Shown here: in pieces, positions 1 through 12,579 of the stretch
Layout: every line of letters begins with the position of its first letter
Numbering within the stretch: position 1 is the stretch's first letter
NCBI RefSeq assembly: GCF_046630445.1
Contig: NC_092335.1
Coordinates: 633,258,001-633,322,000, forward strand
Reading direction: 5' to 3'
Length of the DNA stretch: 64,000 nt
Source: Rutidosis leptorrhynchoides
Taxonomy: Eukaryota > Streptophyta > Magnoliopsida > Asterales > Asteraceae
Notes under the pieces: generated by a model
What the model was told of the DNA's origin: nothing
Seen by the model: only the letters and a program-made list of their open reading frames with translations
The model's database searches: none
Translations under genes and position numbers: made by a program

Positions 1-1960
1 TTGGTTAATTGAAATGGAATTTATGTAAACGTTTGACCACCCAGTTTGACCGATGATTCACGAACGTATGAACTTTTATATGACATACTTAAATATATAT
101 ATGGTTATATATATATGTTTAATAGGTTATAATGATAATCAAGTATCTCATTAAGTATATTAACAATGAACTATATACATAAAATGAGACTACTAACTTA
201 AGGGTTTCGAAACAATATATATATAACGATTATCGATGTAATAACGTCTTAATACTTATGAATCATACTAAGATATATTAATACACTATGTTAACATGAT
301 AAAATGATAATTTATTATCTCATTAAGTATAATAACAATGAATTGATTACATTTAACAAGATCGTTAACTTAAAGGTTTCAAAACAACACTTACATATAA
401 CGACTAACGATGACTTAACGACTCAGTTAAAATGTATATACATGTAGTGTATTTAGATGTATTAGTACACTTTTGAAAGACTTCAAGACATATATCAAAA
501 TACTTATACTTAACAAAGATGGTTGTATTTGTATTCCCATTCATTTCCATCAAGAATTCTACTCGTATTCGTTCGGTATTTGTACCCGTACAATACCCAG
601 CTTCTAGATGTATTTACTATTGGTATATACACTCAAATGATCAGCTCTTAGCAGCCCTCAATTAGTCAACAAACATGTGGGAACCATCATTTAACATCTA
701 GCATCAAATAATTAGCAAAATTACAAACTAATGGAGCCTATATGAAAAGGCCTTAATCACATTTTCAAGAACACACACAAACACAATCATTTTTCAATTT
801 TCTTGCATCAAACTACTCTCTCTCAAGTGTTCTTCCATTGTTCTAAGTGTTCTTCATCATCTTCAACAAAATCTAGCTCAATCTAGGTCATAAATCCATA
901 CATAAACCAAGTTACAAAACAATTACTCAAGAACACATCAAGAACACTTTCAAGTTTGCTAGCTTACTTTCAACCTTGCAAATCCATTTCAAGTGATCAT
1001 CCAATCTTAAGAAATCTTTGTTATTTCCAGTAAGATATCTTTCTAATTCAAGGTAATAATCATATACAAACTTTGGTTCAATTTCTATAACAATAACAAT
1101 CTTATTTCAAGTGATGATCTTACTTGAACTTATTTTCGTGTCATGATTTTGCTTCAAGAACTTTCAAGCCATCCAAGGATCCTTTGAAGCTAGACCTATT
1201 TTTCTCTTTTCCAGTAGGTTTATCCACAAAACTTGAGGTACTAATGATGTTCATAACATCATTCGATTCTTACATATAAAGCTATCTTATTCGAAGGTTT
1301 AAACTTGTAATCACTAGAACATAGTTTAGTTAATTCTAAACTTGTTCGCAAACAAAAGTTAATCCTTCTAACTTGACTTTTAAAATCAACTAAACACATG
1401 TTCTATATCTATATGATATGCTAAATAAATGATTTAAAACTTGGAAACACGAAGAACACCGTAAAACCGGATATACGCCGTCGTAGTAACACCGCGGGCT
1501 GTTTTGGGTTGGATAATTAAAACCTGTCTTAACCTTTGAATTAGAATATTGTTTTCTGGGAAAATGATTTTTCATATGAACATGATAACATGTCCAAAAA
1601 TCATAGCTAAACTCAAAGTGGAAGTATTTTTTTTTTTTTAAATGGTCATCAAGATGTCGTTCTTTCGACGGAAATGACTACCTATTTCAAATCCGACTTG
1701 TAACCTGTAAATCCGACCATAAACCACCACTTTTTCAGTTTATTTTCACAAAATTTAGTTCGTTCCAAAACCATAGCAATTTGAATCACTCAAAACGGAG
1801 TTGTAACGAAGAAATTATGGGCAAAACAATATTGGTTAGAATTCTACATTTTGAATTCGGGATTTTTGTACAAAAATCTATACTAACCTTATCCTAGCTA
1901 ACTTTTCTTGTATTATACATGTATTCATACATATTTCCTTGTACCATACTAGTCTTGGTT

Positions 1961-2270
1961 AATCGTAAGACACATGTACACAATACGTCGAGATAACTTC
2001 AAAGACAATAGTTGTACAGTGGGTCGTGATTAAACCTTAGACAATATATATACAATACGTCAGATAAATCGTAAGACACATGTACACAATACGTCGAGAT
2101 AACTTCAAAGACAATAGTTGTACAGTGGGTCGTGATTGAGTCTTAGACATTATATATACAATTCGTCGGATAAATCGAAAGACACCACATACACAATACG
2201 TCGAGATGACTTCAAAGACAATAGCTGTATCGTGGGTCATGATTGATTCTTATACAATACGTGTATACTA
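1961..2270 (+). repeat. 106-bp tandem repeat, about 3 copies, in A-family LTR
   Basis: Copies begin at 1961, 2067 and 2173 with AATCGTAAGACAC or AATCGAAAGACAC and share the core ACTTCAAAGACAATAG. The same array occurs in the other three LTRs of this family, starting near 12056, 26682 and 35868, so it is ancestral to the family. Confidence 0.9.
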
Positions 2271-2389
2271 TGTGTTGAACTATATATGTACTACTAATTG
2301 TGAACTACTAACGTTGGACTGCTAACTTGACAACTTAAATCGTTAAAACGTAAATAAAAATATGATATGAATATATTTCTATCACATTT

Positions 2390-2391
<2 letters not shown>

Positions 2392-2479
<88 letters not shown>
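2392..2479 (+). repeat. (TA)n microsatellite in LTR A
   Basis: About 88 bases of alternating TA. It has a counterpart in every LTR of this family at the same place (12487-12575, 27113-27154, 36299-36319) with very different lengths, so it is unstable. Confidence 0.95.
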
Positions 2480-2483
<4 letters not shown>

Positions 2484-3410
2484 ATAGGTTTGTGAATCGA
2501 CCCGTGGCCAAGTCTTATTTTCCGACGAAGTGAAAATACGTGAAAGTGAGTTATAGTCCCATTTTTACTATCTAATATTTTTGGGATGAGAATACATGCA
2601 GTTTTGTAAATGTTTTACAAAATAGACACAAGTACTTGAAATTACATTCTATGGTTGGATTACTATACCGAATATCACCCTTTTAGCTTGGTAACCTAAG
2701 AATTAATGTTTATTATACAACCTTCATGCTGGAAAATGGTATGGAGCCGGTATAATGGCCATTAATTGACGCGAATCCTAAAGGTAGATCTACGGGCACT
2801 AACTCCCCCCATGCTGGAAAATGGTATGCTTTAGTACTTCGAGTTAATATTATACAGACGAGAGGATTCTGTTTGGGGATATTCTATATGCATCTTGTTA
2901 ATGTCGGTTACCAGGTGTTCGCCATATGAATGATTTTTATGCAGATTGCATGTTATTGAAAAATGAAATCTTGTGGTCTATTATTACGATTTGATAAATA
3001 TATAGATTAAACCTATAACTCACCAACATTTTTGTTGATGTTTAAAGCATGTTTATTCTCAGGTGATTATTAAGAGCTTCCGCTGTTGCATGCTAAATTA
3101 AGGACAAAATTTGGAGTCAGCATGCTTGTTTAATATTGTTTAAAAACTGCATTCGAGAAACTTTCTTTATTGTAACATATTAATATTGTAAACCATTATG
3201 TAATGGTCATGTGTAAGTGTGATATTTTAGATTATCATTACTTGATAATCTTGGTTGTGTCTTTTAAACCTTTGTCGATAAAATAAAGGTTATGGTTTGT
3301 TTTAAAAACGAATGCAGTCTTTGAAAAACGTCTCATATAGAGGTCAAAACCTCGCAACGAAACCAATTAATATGAAACGTTTATAATCGATATGAACGGG
3401 ACATTTCAGT

Positions 3411-3422
3411 TGGTATCCGAGC
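3411..3422 (+). other. Primer binding site of element A (tRNA-iMet type)
   Basis: TGGTATCCGAGC begins two bases after the LTR end. It matches the usual initiator-Met PBS TGGTATCAGAGC at 11 of 12 positions (C for A at 3418). Element C has the perfect version at 28064. Confidence 0.9.
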
Positions 3423-3620
3423 GTTGGTCTTAGAGAACCAGAATTTTGCATTAGTGTGTCTTATCGAGTTTGTTAGGATGCATTAGTGAGTCTGGACTTC
3501 GACCGTGTTTTTTCGTTAAAAACGATTGCTTAACAAATTTTGTTGGAAACTATATATTTTTTTACATGTAAATATTATGTGATATATTAATCTCTTAACG
3601 TGTTTGATATTGTGTGATAG

Positions 3621-4220
3621 ATGTCTACCTCTAGTACAAATCCCATCGACTCACCTAATAATAATGAAGAGTCGAATATATATTGGGAAGATTCACAAAT
3701 TCCCGAAGAGGAACCGGAAGAAGAGGAACCGGAAGAAGAAGAGGTTTCGGAGGAGGAAATATTAGAAACCACTGAAAAACAGATAAATAAAAGAAAACCC
3801 TCAACCGATGGACCAAAATTAATAATGGTCAATGGTGTTTCCGCCGAGGAAGCAAAATATTGGGAAGATTACCAATTTTCCGATGAATCGGATCCCGATG
3901 AGAATTCCGATGATGTTGTAGAAATTACCCCGACCCAATTTGAAAAGGCAAAAGAAAATAATAAGGGAAAAGGCATCAAAATAGAGAAACCAAATTCCAA
4001 CCCCGATGACCTCTATGTTAACATGAAATGTCCCGATGGAGTATACCGTTTATGCCCATATTTCTTAAGCTTTAACTATGGCCCGGGAACATCTAGGTCA
4101 CCAACTTCTTCTAAACCATCAGTGAGACAAACGGCTCGTATTAGAGGAACATCCTTTATCCCTAGAAAATTAGCAAAACGAACCAAGTACGAAGAAGAAG
4201 AAACAAGTGAGTCGGAATAA
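3621..4220 (+). CDS. Leader ORF of element A: acidic low-complexity protein
   Basis: 199 aa from an ATG at 3621. The N-terminal third is a run of Glu/Pro repeats (PEEEPEEEE type) after a WEDSQ motif; a second WEDYQFSDESDPDE acidic patch follows. The C-terminal 60 residues are basic and contain a TARIRGTSFIPRKLAKRT stretch. The ORF lies between PBS and gag. Element C has a homologue (28268-28804) with the same WEDSQ, acidic block and TARI..F.P..LA.RT order, and element D has a functionally similar ORF, so this is a family trait, not chance. Role unknown; the acid-then-basic layout could suit a nucleic-acid or chromatin partner, but that is inference. Confidence 0.7.
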   Translation: MSTSSTNPIDSPNNNEESNIYWEDSQIPEEEPEEEEPEEEEVSEEEILETTEKQINKRKPSTDGPKLIMVNGVSAEEAKYWEDYQFSDESDPDENSDDVVEITPTQFEKAKENNKGKGIKIEKPNSNPDDLYVNMKCPDGVYRLCPYFLSFNYGPGTSRSPTSSKPSVRQTARIRGTSFIPRKLAKRTKYEEEETSESE

Positions 4221-4324
4221 AGAGTTGTAATCATGTGATGTAATATAAGTAATATAGTGTGTTTGTGCTTTTATGATATATGTGAAAATTGTTTGTAGTG
4301 TTTGTTAAGTATCTTTTATGAATC

Positions 4325-4345
4325 TAACCCTCGTCTATTTTACAG
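4325..4345 (+). promoter_or_regulatory. Possible 3' splice site before the F-box ORF
   Basis: A CTAAC branch-like motif, a pyrimidine-rich stretch and TTTTACAG lie 20 bases before the F-box ATG. No clear partner donor was fixed, so this is only suggestive. If used, it would bring the F-box ORF close to the 5' end of a spliced RNA. Confidence 0.3.
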
Positions 4346-4364
4346 TATAAAAAAGAAACACGAA

Positions 4365-5057
4365 ATGGATGTTAAGGATAGACGACCAAATATTTTAAAA
4401 GACCTACCGAGGGATATGATCGATGAAATCTTGTCTAAAGTCGGTCAGAATTCATCGGCACAACTATTTATGGCAAAATTAGTTTGTCGAACATTTGAAA
4501 GACGTTCCAAGCATGCCTTAGTTTATAAAAGGCTTTCCTTTGAAAGATGGGGTATATCACATTGGGGAGACCGTAAGTTACGCCGTGTTTTCTTTAAAGC
4601 ATTAATTGCGGGGAACCCAAATGCAATTTTACGCTACGGGTTAAGAACCTATTTTGACTCCACATATCCCAAAATAGGACTTCGTGCTTTAGAAAAAGCT
4701 TCTAACATGCAACATAAAGAAGCATGTTATGCTTACGGGTTAGTGATGTTCGCTTCTCACCAAAGCGAGAAAAAGAACATCGGACTGCAACTTTTAAATA
4801 AAACATTCCCACAAGTGACGGATTCGGTAATTGGGGTGAGAAACAAGGTTTTTAGGTTGTTACGGGGATGTTGGGCATTACGTAACCATCGTCCTTTTGA
4901 CGACGTTACAACATGCTGTCTTGCTAACGGTCACAACGGTTATTTTCCACAAGATCAAGGATGGGAAATAGTTTTAGTAAAACCAGAATGCATGACTTGT
5001 TTCTGGACGTATGAATTACGTGTCTTTATTGCCTTTGCTGAACGCCTTGCGTATTAA
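4365..5057 (+). CDS. F-box protein (At2g35280/At1g67623-like) carried inside retrotransposon A
   Basis: 230 aa from the first in-frame ATG at 4365; the frame is open upstream to 4302 but without an ATG. Residues 13-50 look like an F-box (LPRDMIDEILSKV, then KLVCRTF). Residues 82-145 resemble the Sel1/TPR-like part of this plant family (AGNPNAILRYG..., EACYAYGLVMF, GLQLLN). The C-terminal end has CxxCFWTYELRVF. F-box proteins bind SKP1 and choose substrates for SCF ubiquitin ligases in cytosol or nucleus (family knowledge). There is no intron and no stop. It lies in sense orientation between the leader ORF and gag, and element C lacks it at the same place. Best reading: a captured host gene; activity unproven. 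Confidence 0.75.
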   Translation: MDVKDRRPNILKDLPRDMIDEILSKVGQNSSAQLFMAKLVCRTFERRSKHALVYKRLSFERWGISHWGDRKLRRVFFKALIAGNPNAILRYGLRTYFDSTYPKIGLRALEKASNMQHKEACYAYGLVMFASHQSEKKNIGLQLLNKTFPQVTDSVIGVRNKVFRLLRGCWALRNHRPFDDVTTCCLANGHNGYFPQDQGWEIVLVKPECMTCFWTYELRVFIAFAERLAY

Positions 5058-5399
5058 CTAGAATTGTCTTCGCAACTGCTTTGTATCAAGGTTTTTATGT
5101 GCTATATTTCATGCTATATGTAAAATAACGGTATTGTAAGTTTGCATAATATTGTATAAAAGTTTGAATATGAAATATTATTGTAATTAGTTTTTTCATA
5201 TAGAATTGTAGTAGTTGTAATGGTATATTAGCTACTAAGTATGAACTTAACGGGTAGGTACTACCCGAATTAAAAATTATAAAATGCTAATATGAAGAAA
5301 AAGCTTTTATAAAAGAGTTCATATTATGCTACGAAATACTATTGACTACTCTTAAATTCTATATGATTAACTCAATTCTTTTGGCTATTTTTGAAGGAA
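5058..5399 (+). other. Non-coding spacer between F-box ORF and gag-pol of A
   Basis: AT-rich, no convincing ORF. Its last part (from the TAGCTACTAAGTATGAAC motif to the gag ATG) is shared with 28805-29173 of element C, so it belongs to the element rather than to the captured gene. Confidence 0.6.
5247..5267 (+). repeat. Internal copy of the pre-3'LTR motif, with hairpin
   Basis: TTAACGGGTAGGTACT at 5247-5262 is identical to the 16 bases at 9971-9986 that abut the 3' LTR. Here it runs on into a perfect inverted repeat, CGGGTAG-GTA-CTACCCG (5251-5267). Element C does not keep this copy upstream of its gag. Confidence 0.8.
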
Positions 5400-8300
5400 A
5401 TGGCACCGACGACTCGTCAGAACTTGAACATGAGCGAGGAAGACTTCCGTGTTTTCCTTGCTGCGAACATAGCCGCAGTGCAGGCCGCAATGCAAAATAA
5501 CAACAATAACTCTGGTTCTAGCAGTGGAACTAACGCCACAAAAAATCGTGTAGGATGCTCCTACGAAGAATTCACTGCCTGTAAACCTCTGGAATTCGAT
5601 GGAACCGAGGGTCCAATCGGATTAAAACGGTGGACCGAGAAGATTGAATCGGTGTTTGCCATAAGTAAGTGTGCTGAAGAAGACAAAGTAAAGTACGCTA
5701 CGCATACCTTCACAGGTGCTGCGTTAACATGGTGGAACACCTATCTCGAGCAGGTGGGACAAGATGCTGCTTACGCATTACTGTGGTCAGCATTCAAGCA
5801 CTTGATGAACGAGAAGTACCGTCCCAGAAACGAAGTCAATAAGCTTAAGATAGAACTTAGAGGATTACGAACGCAAGGTTTCGACATCACCACGTACGAA
5901 CGAAGATTCACAGAGTTGTGCCTATTGTGTCCAAGAGCGTTCGAAGATGAAGAAGAGAAGATCGACGCGTTTGTGAAAGGGTTACCAGGAAGGATTCAAG
6001 AAGATATAAGTTCACACGAGCCCGCCTCCATACAAAAGGCAAGTCAAATGGCTCACAAACTCATGAACCAGATTGAGGGAAGAATTAAAGAAAAGACGGC
6101 CGAAGAGGCCAACATGAAACAAGTCAAGAGAAAGTGGGATGAAACCAGTGACAAGGGTCACCAATACAACAACAACAACAACCACAACAACCGCAACATT
6201 GATCGCAACAAAAATCGCAATCCTAATAACAACTACAATAACAACAATAACTACAACAACCGCCCCAACAACAATAACAACCATAATAACAACAATTCCA
6301 ATAACAACAAGAGACAGAAAAAGCCATGCCAAAGGTGCGAAGGATACCATCCGACTGGGTTCTGCACGACGTTTTGCGCCAAGTGTAATAGAAATGGTCA
6401 TAGTGCGGCGAAGTGTGAAGTTTTCGGATCAGGGGCTAACAAAATGAAAGGAACAAATAATGTCGGAACGAATAATGCCGCCATTGTTTGTTATAGATGT
6501 GGGAAACCGGGCCACTATAGGACTAATTGCCCGAACCAAGGAAATACTAACGGGCAAGGCCGCAGAAGAGTTTTCAATATTAATGCGGCAGAAGCACAGG
6601 AAGACCCGGAGCTTGTTACGGGTACGTTTCTTATTGACGATAAATCTGCTTATGTTTTATTTGATTCGGGTGCTGATAGAAGCTATATGAGTAGAGATTT
6701 TTGTGCTAAATTAAGTTGTCCATTGACGCCTTTGGATAATAAATTTTTACTCGAATTAGCAAACGGTAAATTAATTACAGCAGATAAAATATGTCAGAAT
6801 CGAGAAATTAAACTAGTTGGTGAAGCGTTTAAAATTAATTTGATACCGGTAGAGTTAGGGAGTTTTGATGTGATAATTGGTATGGACTGGTTGAAAAAGG
6901 AGAGAGCAGAGGTCGTATGTTACGAAAATGCAATTCGCATTATGCGCGAAAAGAGAAAACCCTTAATGGTGTATGGAGAAAAGAGCAACGCGAAGCTAAA
7001 TCTTATTAGTAACTTAAAGGCGCAAAAGCTAATAAGAAAAGGTTGCTATGCAATTCTAGCGCACGTCGAGGAAGTCAAACCTGAAGAAAAGAACATCAAT
7101 GATGTTCCCGTCGCCAGAGAATTTCCCGATGTATTTCCGAAAGAATTACCGGGACTACCTCCACACCGATCTGTCGAATTTCAAATAGAACTTGTACCAG
7201 GAGCTGCACCAATAGCTCGTGCTCCTTACAGACTTGCACCCAACGAATTGAAGGAATTACAAAGCCAATTACAAGAATTATTGGAGCGTGGTTTCATTCG
7301 ACCAAGCACATCACCGTGGGGAGCTCCTGTTTTGTTTGTCAAAAAGAAGGATGGTATGTTCAGGTTATGTATAGACTACCGAGAATTGAACAAGCTTACC
7401 ATCAAGAACCGTTACCCGTTACCAAGAATCGACGACTTATTTGATCAGCTGCAAGGTTCGTCGGTGTATTCAAAGATCGATTTATGTTCCGGTTATCATC
7501 AAATGCGGGTGAAGGAAGATGATATTCCAAAGACTGCTTTCCGAACGCGTTACGGTCATTACGAGTTTATGGTTATGCCGTTTGGATTAACTAACGCACC
7601 AGCTGTGTTTATGGACCTCATGAACCGGGTGTGCGCGCCATATCTAGACAAATTTGTCATTGTTTTCATCGATGACATACTTATTTACTCTAAGAATGAC
7701 CAAGAGCACGAAGAACATCTGAGAAGGGTGTTGGAATTATTGAGGAAAGAAGAATTGTACGCTAAGTTTTCTAAGTGTGCATTTTGGTTGGAAGAAGTGC
7801 AATTCCTCGGTCACATAGTGAGCAAAGAAGGCATTAAGGTTGATCCGGCAAAGATTGAAACTGTGGAAAAGTGGGAAACCCCAAAAACTCCGAAGCATAT
7901 ATGCCAATTTTTAGGATTGGCCGGGTACTATAGAAGATTCATCCAAGATTTTTCCAAAATAGCAAAACCCTTGACTGCATTAACGCATAAAGGGAAGAAA
8001 TTTGAATGGAAGGATGAACAAGAGAAAGCGTTTCAGTTATTAAAGAAAAAGTTAACTACGGCACCTATATTGTCATTGCCGGAAGGGAATGATGATTTTG
8101 TGATATATTGTGACGCCTCAAAGCAAGGCCTCGGTTGTGTATTAATGCAACGAACGAAGGTAATTGCTTATGCGTCTAGACAATTGAAGATTCACGAGCA
8201 AAATTATACGACTCACGATTTGGAATTGGGTGCTGTTGTTTTTGCATTAAAGACTTGGAGGCACTACTTATATGGGGTCAAAAGTATTATATATACCGAC

Positions 8301-9950
8301 CATAAAAGTCTTCAACACATATTTAATCAGAAACAATTGAACATGAGGCAGCGTAGGTGGATTGAATTGTTGAATGATTACGATTTCGAGATTCGTTATC
8401 ACCCGGGGAAGGCGAATGTGGTAACTGACGCTTTGAGTAGAAAGGACAGAGAACCTATGCGGGTAAAAGCTATGAATATAATTATTCGTACTAACCTTAC
8501 TACTCAAATAAAGGAGGCGCAACAAGGAGTTTTAAAAGAAGGAAATTTGAAGAAAGAAATACCCAAGGGATCAGAGAAACATCTTAATATTCGAGAAGAC
8601 GGAACCCGATATAGGGCTGAAAGAATTTGGGTACCAAAGTTTGGAAATGTGAGAGAAATGATACTTAAGGAAGCACATAAAACCAGATATTCAATACATC
8701 CCGGAGCGGGGAAGATGTACAAAGATCTCAAGAAACACTTTTGGTGGCCGGATATGAAAGCCGATATTGCTACATACGTAGGAGAATGTTTGACGTGTTC
8801 TAAGGTCAAAGCTGAACATCAAAAACCATCAGGTCTACTTCAACAACCAGAAATCCCGGAATGGAAATGGGAAAACATTACCATGGATTTCATTACCAAA
8901 TTGCCAAGGACTGCAAGTGGTTATGATACAATTTGGGTAATAGTCGATCGTCTTACCAAGTCAGCGCATTTTCTACCAATGAAGGAAGATGACAAAATGG
9001 AGAAGTTGGCACGACTATACTTGAAAGAAGTTGTCTCCAGACATGGAATACCAGTCTCTATTATCTCTGATAGGGATGGTAGATTTGTTTCAAGATTTTG
9101 GCAGACATTACAACAAGCATTGGGGACTCGTCTAGACATGAGTACTGCCTATCATCCACAAACTGATGGGCAAAGTGAAAGGACGATACAGACTCTTGAA
9201 GACATGCTACGAGCATGTGTTATTGATTTTGGAAACGGTTGGGATCGACATCTACCGTTAGCAGAATTTTCCTACAACAACAGTTACCACTCTAGTATTG
9301 AGATGGCACCGTTTGAGGCACTTTATGGTAGAAAGTGCAGGTCTCCTATCTGTTGGAGCGAGGTGGGGGATAAGCAAATTACGGGTCCGGAAATTATCCA
9401 GGAAACTACTGAAAAGATCATTCAGATTCAACAACGGTTGAAAATAGCCAGGAGTCGACAAAAGAGCTACGCGGATGTCAGAAGAAAACCTTTAGAATTT
9501 AAGGTTGGCGACATGGTCATGCTTAAGGTATCACCTTGGAAAGGTGTCATTCGTTTTGGAAAACGGGGGAAACTAAACCCAAGATACATTGGGCCATTCA
9601 AAATTATTGATCGTGTTGGCCCAGTGGCTTATCGACTCGAACTACCTCAACAACTTGCCGGCGTACATAATACCTTTCACGTCTCGAATCTGAAGAAATG
9701 CTTAGCTACAGAAGATCTCAAAATTCCTTTAGACAAAATAAAGATCGACGAAAAATTACAGTTCGTCGAAGAACCCGTTGAAATAATGGATCGTGAGATT
9801 AAGAGACTTAAGCAAAACAAAATACCAATCGTCAAAGTCCGATGGAATGCTCGTAGAGGACCCGAGTTCACTTGGGAACGTGAAGATCAGATGAAAAAGA
9901 AATACCCGCACTTATTTCCAGAAGATACGTCAACACCTCCGACTGCTTAA
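5400..9950 (+). CDS. gag-pol: Gag-pol polyprotein of element A, intact
   Basis: 1516 aa from the ATG at 5400, no stop. Gag core about residues 50-230; Asn-rich linker about 255-305; zinc knuckles [14 protein letters not shown] and [14 protein letters not shown]; retropepsin with DSGAD near residue 422; RT with FIDD (catalytic Asp 758-759); RNase H with CDAS (Asp 905); integrase with HHCC zinc region about 1092-1145 and D1163, D1224, E1260, the last two 35 residues apart; C-terminal chromodomain-like segment about 1460-1505 ([23 protein letters not shown]). It encodes the particle protein and the enzymes for cytoplasmic reverse transcription and nuclear integration; chromodomains of this lineage direct insertion to heterochromatin (family knowledge). 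The only uninterrupted gag-pol in the window. Confidence 0.95.
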   Translation: MAPTTRQNLNMSEEDFRVFLAANIAAVQAAMQNNNNNSGSSSGTNATKNRVGCSYEEFTACKPLEFDGTEGPIGLKRWTEKIESVFAISKCAEEDKVKYATHTFTGAALTWWNTYLEQVGQDAAYALLWSAFKHLMNEKYRPRNEVNKLKIELRGLRTQGFDITTYERRFTELCLLCPRAFEDEEEKIDAFVKGLPGRIQEDISSHEPASIQKASQMAHKLMNQIEGRIKEKTAEEANMKQVKRKWDETSDKGHQYNNNNNHNNRNIDRNKNRNPNNNYNNNNNYNNRPNNNNNHNNNNSNNNKRQKKPCQRCEGYHPTGFCTTFCAKCNRNGHSAAKCEVFGSGANKMKGTNNVGTNNAAIVCYRCGKPGHYRTNCPNQGNTNGQGRRRVFNINAAEAQEDPELVTGTFLIDDKSAYVLFDSGADRSYMSRDFCAKLSCPLTPLDNKFLLELANGKLITADKICQNREIKLVGEAFKINLIPVELGSFDVIIGMDWLKKERAEVVCYENAIRIMREKRKPLMVYGEKSNAKLNLISNLKAQKLIRKGCYAILAHVEEVKPEEKNINDVPVAREFPDVFPKELPGLPPHRSVEFQIELVPGAAPIARAPYRLAPNELKELQSQLQELLERGFIRPSTSPWGAPVLFVKKKDGMFRLCIDYRELNKLTIKNRYPLPRIDDLFDQLQGSSVYSKIDLCSGYHQMRVKEDDIPKTAFRTRYGHYEFMVMPFGLTNAPAVFMDLMNRVCAPYLDKFVIVFIDDILIYSKNDQEHEEHLRRVLELLRKEELYAKFSKCAFWLEEVQFLGHIVSKEGIKVDPAKIETVEKWETPKTPKHICQFLGLAGYYRRFIQDFSKIAKPLTALTHKGKKFEWKDEQEKAFQLLKKKLTTAPILSLPEGNDDFVIYCDASKQGLGCVLMQRTKVIAYASRQLKIHEQNYTTHDLELGAVVFALKTWRHYLYGVKSIIYTDHKSLQHIFNQKQLNMRQRRWIELLNDYDFEIRYHPGKANVVTDALSRKDREPMRVKAMNIIIRTNLTTQIKEAQQGVLKEGNLKKEIPKGSEKHLNIREDGTRYRAERIWVPKFGNVREMILKEAHKTRYSIHPGAGKMYKDLKKHFWWPDMKADIATYVGECLTCSKVKAEHQKPSGLLQQPEIPEWKWENITMDFITKLPRTASGYDTIWVIVDRLTKSAHFLPMKEDDKMEKLARLYLKEVVSRHGIPVSIISDRDGRFVSRFWQTLQQALGTRLDMSTAYHPQTDGQSERTIQTLEDMLRACVIDFGNGWDRHLPLAEFSYNNSYHSSIEMAPFEALYGRKCRSPICWSEVGDKQITGPEIIQETTEKIIQIQQRLKIARSRQKSYADVRRKPLEFKVGDMVMLKVSPWKGVIRFGKRGKLNPRYIGPFKIIDRVGPVAYRLELPQQLAGVHNTFHVSNLKKCLATEDLKIPLDKIKIDEKLQFVEEPVEIMDREIKRLKQNKIPIVKVRWNARRGPEFTWEREDQMKKKYPHLFPEDTSTPPTA

Positions 9951-9985
9951 AATTTCGGGACGAAATTTATTTAACGGGTAGGTAC
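9951..9985 (+). other. Polypurine tract region of element A
   Basis: Between the gag-pol stop and the 3' LTR: AATTTCGGGACGAAATTT followed by TTAACGGGTAGGTAC. Identical in element C (33791-33825), and element B has a close relative. The purine-rich block primes plus-strand DNA in this lineage. Confidence 0.7.
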
Positions 9986-12484
9986 TGTAATGACCCTAAC
10001 TTTTCCATGATTATATATTACATGAGATTAATATTTACATGAATAAATGTTTCCAACATGTTAAGCAATCAAACTTGTTAAGACTTGGTTAATTGAAATG
10101 GAATTTATGTAAACGTTTGACCACCCAGTTTGACCGATGATTCACGAACGTATGAACTTTTATATGACATACTTAAATATATATATATATATATGGTTAT
10201 ATATATATATATGTTTAATAGGTTATAATGATAATCAAGTATCTCATTAAGTATATTAACAATGAACTATATACATAAAATGAGACTACTAACTTAAGGG
10301 TTTCGAAACAATATATATATAACGATTATCGATGTAATAACGTCTTAATACTTATGAATCATACTAAGATATATTAATACACTATGTTAACATGATAAAA
10401 TGATAATTTATTATCTCATTAAGTATAATAACAATGAATTGATTACATTTAACAAGCTCGTTAACTTAAAGGTTTCAAAACAACACTTACATATAACGAC
10501 TAACGATGACTTAACGACTCAGTTAAAATGTATATACATGTAGTGTATTTAGATGTATTAGTACACTTTTGAAAGACTTCAAGACATATATCAAAATACT
10601 TATACTTAACAAAGATGGTTGTATTTGTATTCCCATTCATTTCCATCAAGAATTCTACTCGTATTCGTTCGGTATTTGTACCCGTACAATACCCAGCTTC
10701 TAGATGTATTTACTATTGGTATATACACTCAAATGATCAGCTCTTAGCAGCCCTCAATTAGTCAACAAACATGTGGGAACCATCATTTAACATCTAGCAT
10801 CAAATAATTAGCAAAATTACAAACTAATGGAGCCTATATGAAAAGGCCTTAATCACATTTTCAAGAACACACACAAACACAATCATTTTTCAATTTTCTT
10901 GCATCAAACTACTCTCTCTCAAGTGTTCTTCCATTGTTCTAAGTGTTCTTCATCATCTTCAACAAAATCTAGCTCAATCTAGTTCATAAATCCATACATA
11001 AACCAAGTTACAAAACAATTACTCAAGAACACATCAAGAACACTTTCAAGTTTGCTAGCTTACTTTCAACCTTGCAAATCCATTTCAAGTGATCATCCAA
11101 TCTTAAGAAATCTTTGTTATTTTCAGTAAGATATCTTTCTAATTCAAGGTAAGAATCATATACAAACTTTGGTTCAATTTCTATAACTATAACAATCTTA
11201 TTTCAAGTGATGATCTTACTTGAACTTGTTTTCGTGTCATGATTTTGCTTCAAGAACTTTCAAGCCATCCAAGGATCCTTTGAAGCTAGACCTATTTTTC
11301 TCTTTTCCAGTAGGTTTATCCACAAAACTTGAGGTACTAATGATGTTCATAAAATCATTTGATTCTTACATATAAAGCTATCTTATTCGAAGGTTTAAAC
11401 TTGTAATCACTAGAACATAGTTTAGTTAATTCTAAACTTGTTCGCAAACAAAAGTTAATCCTTCTAACTTGACTTTTAAAATCAACTAAACACATGTTCT
11501 ATATCTATATGATATGCTAAATAAATGATTTAAAACTTGGAAACACGAAGAACACCGTAAAACCGGATATACGCCGTCGTAGTAACACCGCGGGCTGTTT
11601 TGGGTTGGATAATTAAAACCTGTCTTAACCTTTGAATTAGAATCTTGTTTTCTGGTAAAATGATTTTTTATATGAACATGATAACGTGTCCAAAAATCAT
11701 AGCTAAACTCAAAGTGGAAGTATGTTTTTTTTTTAAAATGGTCATCAAGATGTCGTTCTTTCGACGGAAATGACTACCTATTTCAAATCCGACTTGTAAC
11801 CTATAAATCCGACTATAAACCACCACTTTTCAGTTTAGTTTCACAGAATTTAGTTCGTTCCAAAACCATAGCAATTTGAATCACTCAAAACGGAGTTGTA
11901 ACGAAGAAATTATGGGCAAAACAATATTGGTTAGAATTCTACATTTTGAATTCGGGATTTTTGTACAAAAATCTATACTAACCTTATCCTAGCTAACTTT
12001 TCTTGTATTATACATGTATTCATACATATTTCCTTGTACCATACTAGTCTTGGTTAATCGTAAGACACATGTACACAATACGTCGAGATAACTTCAAAGA
12101 CAATAGTTGTACAGTGGGTCGTGATTAAACCTTAGACAATATATATACAATACGTCAGATAAATCGTAAGACACATGTACACAATACGTCGAGATAACTT
12201 CAAAGACAATAGTTGTACAGTGGGTCGTGATTAAGTCTTAGACATTATATATACAATTCGTCGGATAAATCGAAAGACACCACATACACAATACGTCGAG
12301 ATGACTTCAAAGACAATAGCTGTATCGTGGGTCATGATTGATTCTTATACAATACGTGTATACTATGTGTTGAACTATATATGTACTACTAATTGTGAAC
12401 TACTAACGTTGGACTGCTAACTTGACAACTTAAATCGTTAAAACGTAAATAAAAATATGATATGAATAAATTTCTATCACATTT

Positions 12485-12579
<95 letters not shown>

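Larger units (their letters stand above)
1..3408 (+). repeat. 5' LTR of element A (start cut by window edge)
   Basis: Matches 10085-13504 almost base for base. Ends in GGGACATTTCA, followed two bases later by the PBS. Contains a promoter-like stretch near 735-850 (TATATGAA followed by a CT/CA-rich leader-like sequence), a 106-bp tandem repeat and a long (TA)n run. A small minus-strand ORF at 2037-2240 is a by-product of the tandem repeat and recurs in all four A/C LTRs; I do not call it a gene. Confidence 0.93.

Noticed and set aside
2037-2240. Conserved 67-codon minus-strand frame, seen also at 26758-26961 and 35944-36147
   Set aside because: It recurs because the 106-bp tandem repeat of the LTR recurs; no domain and no sign of a gene.
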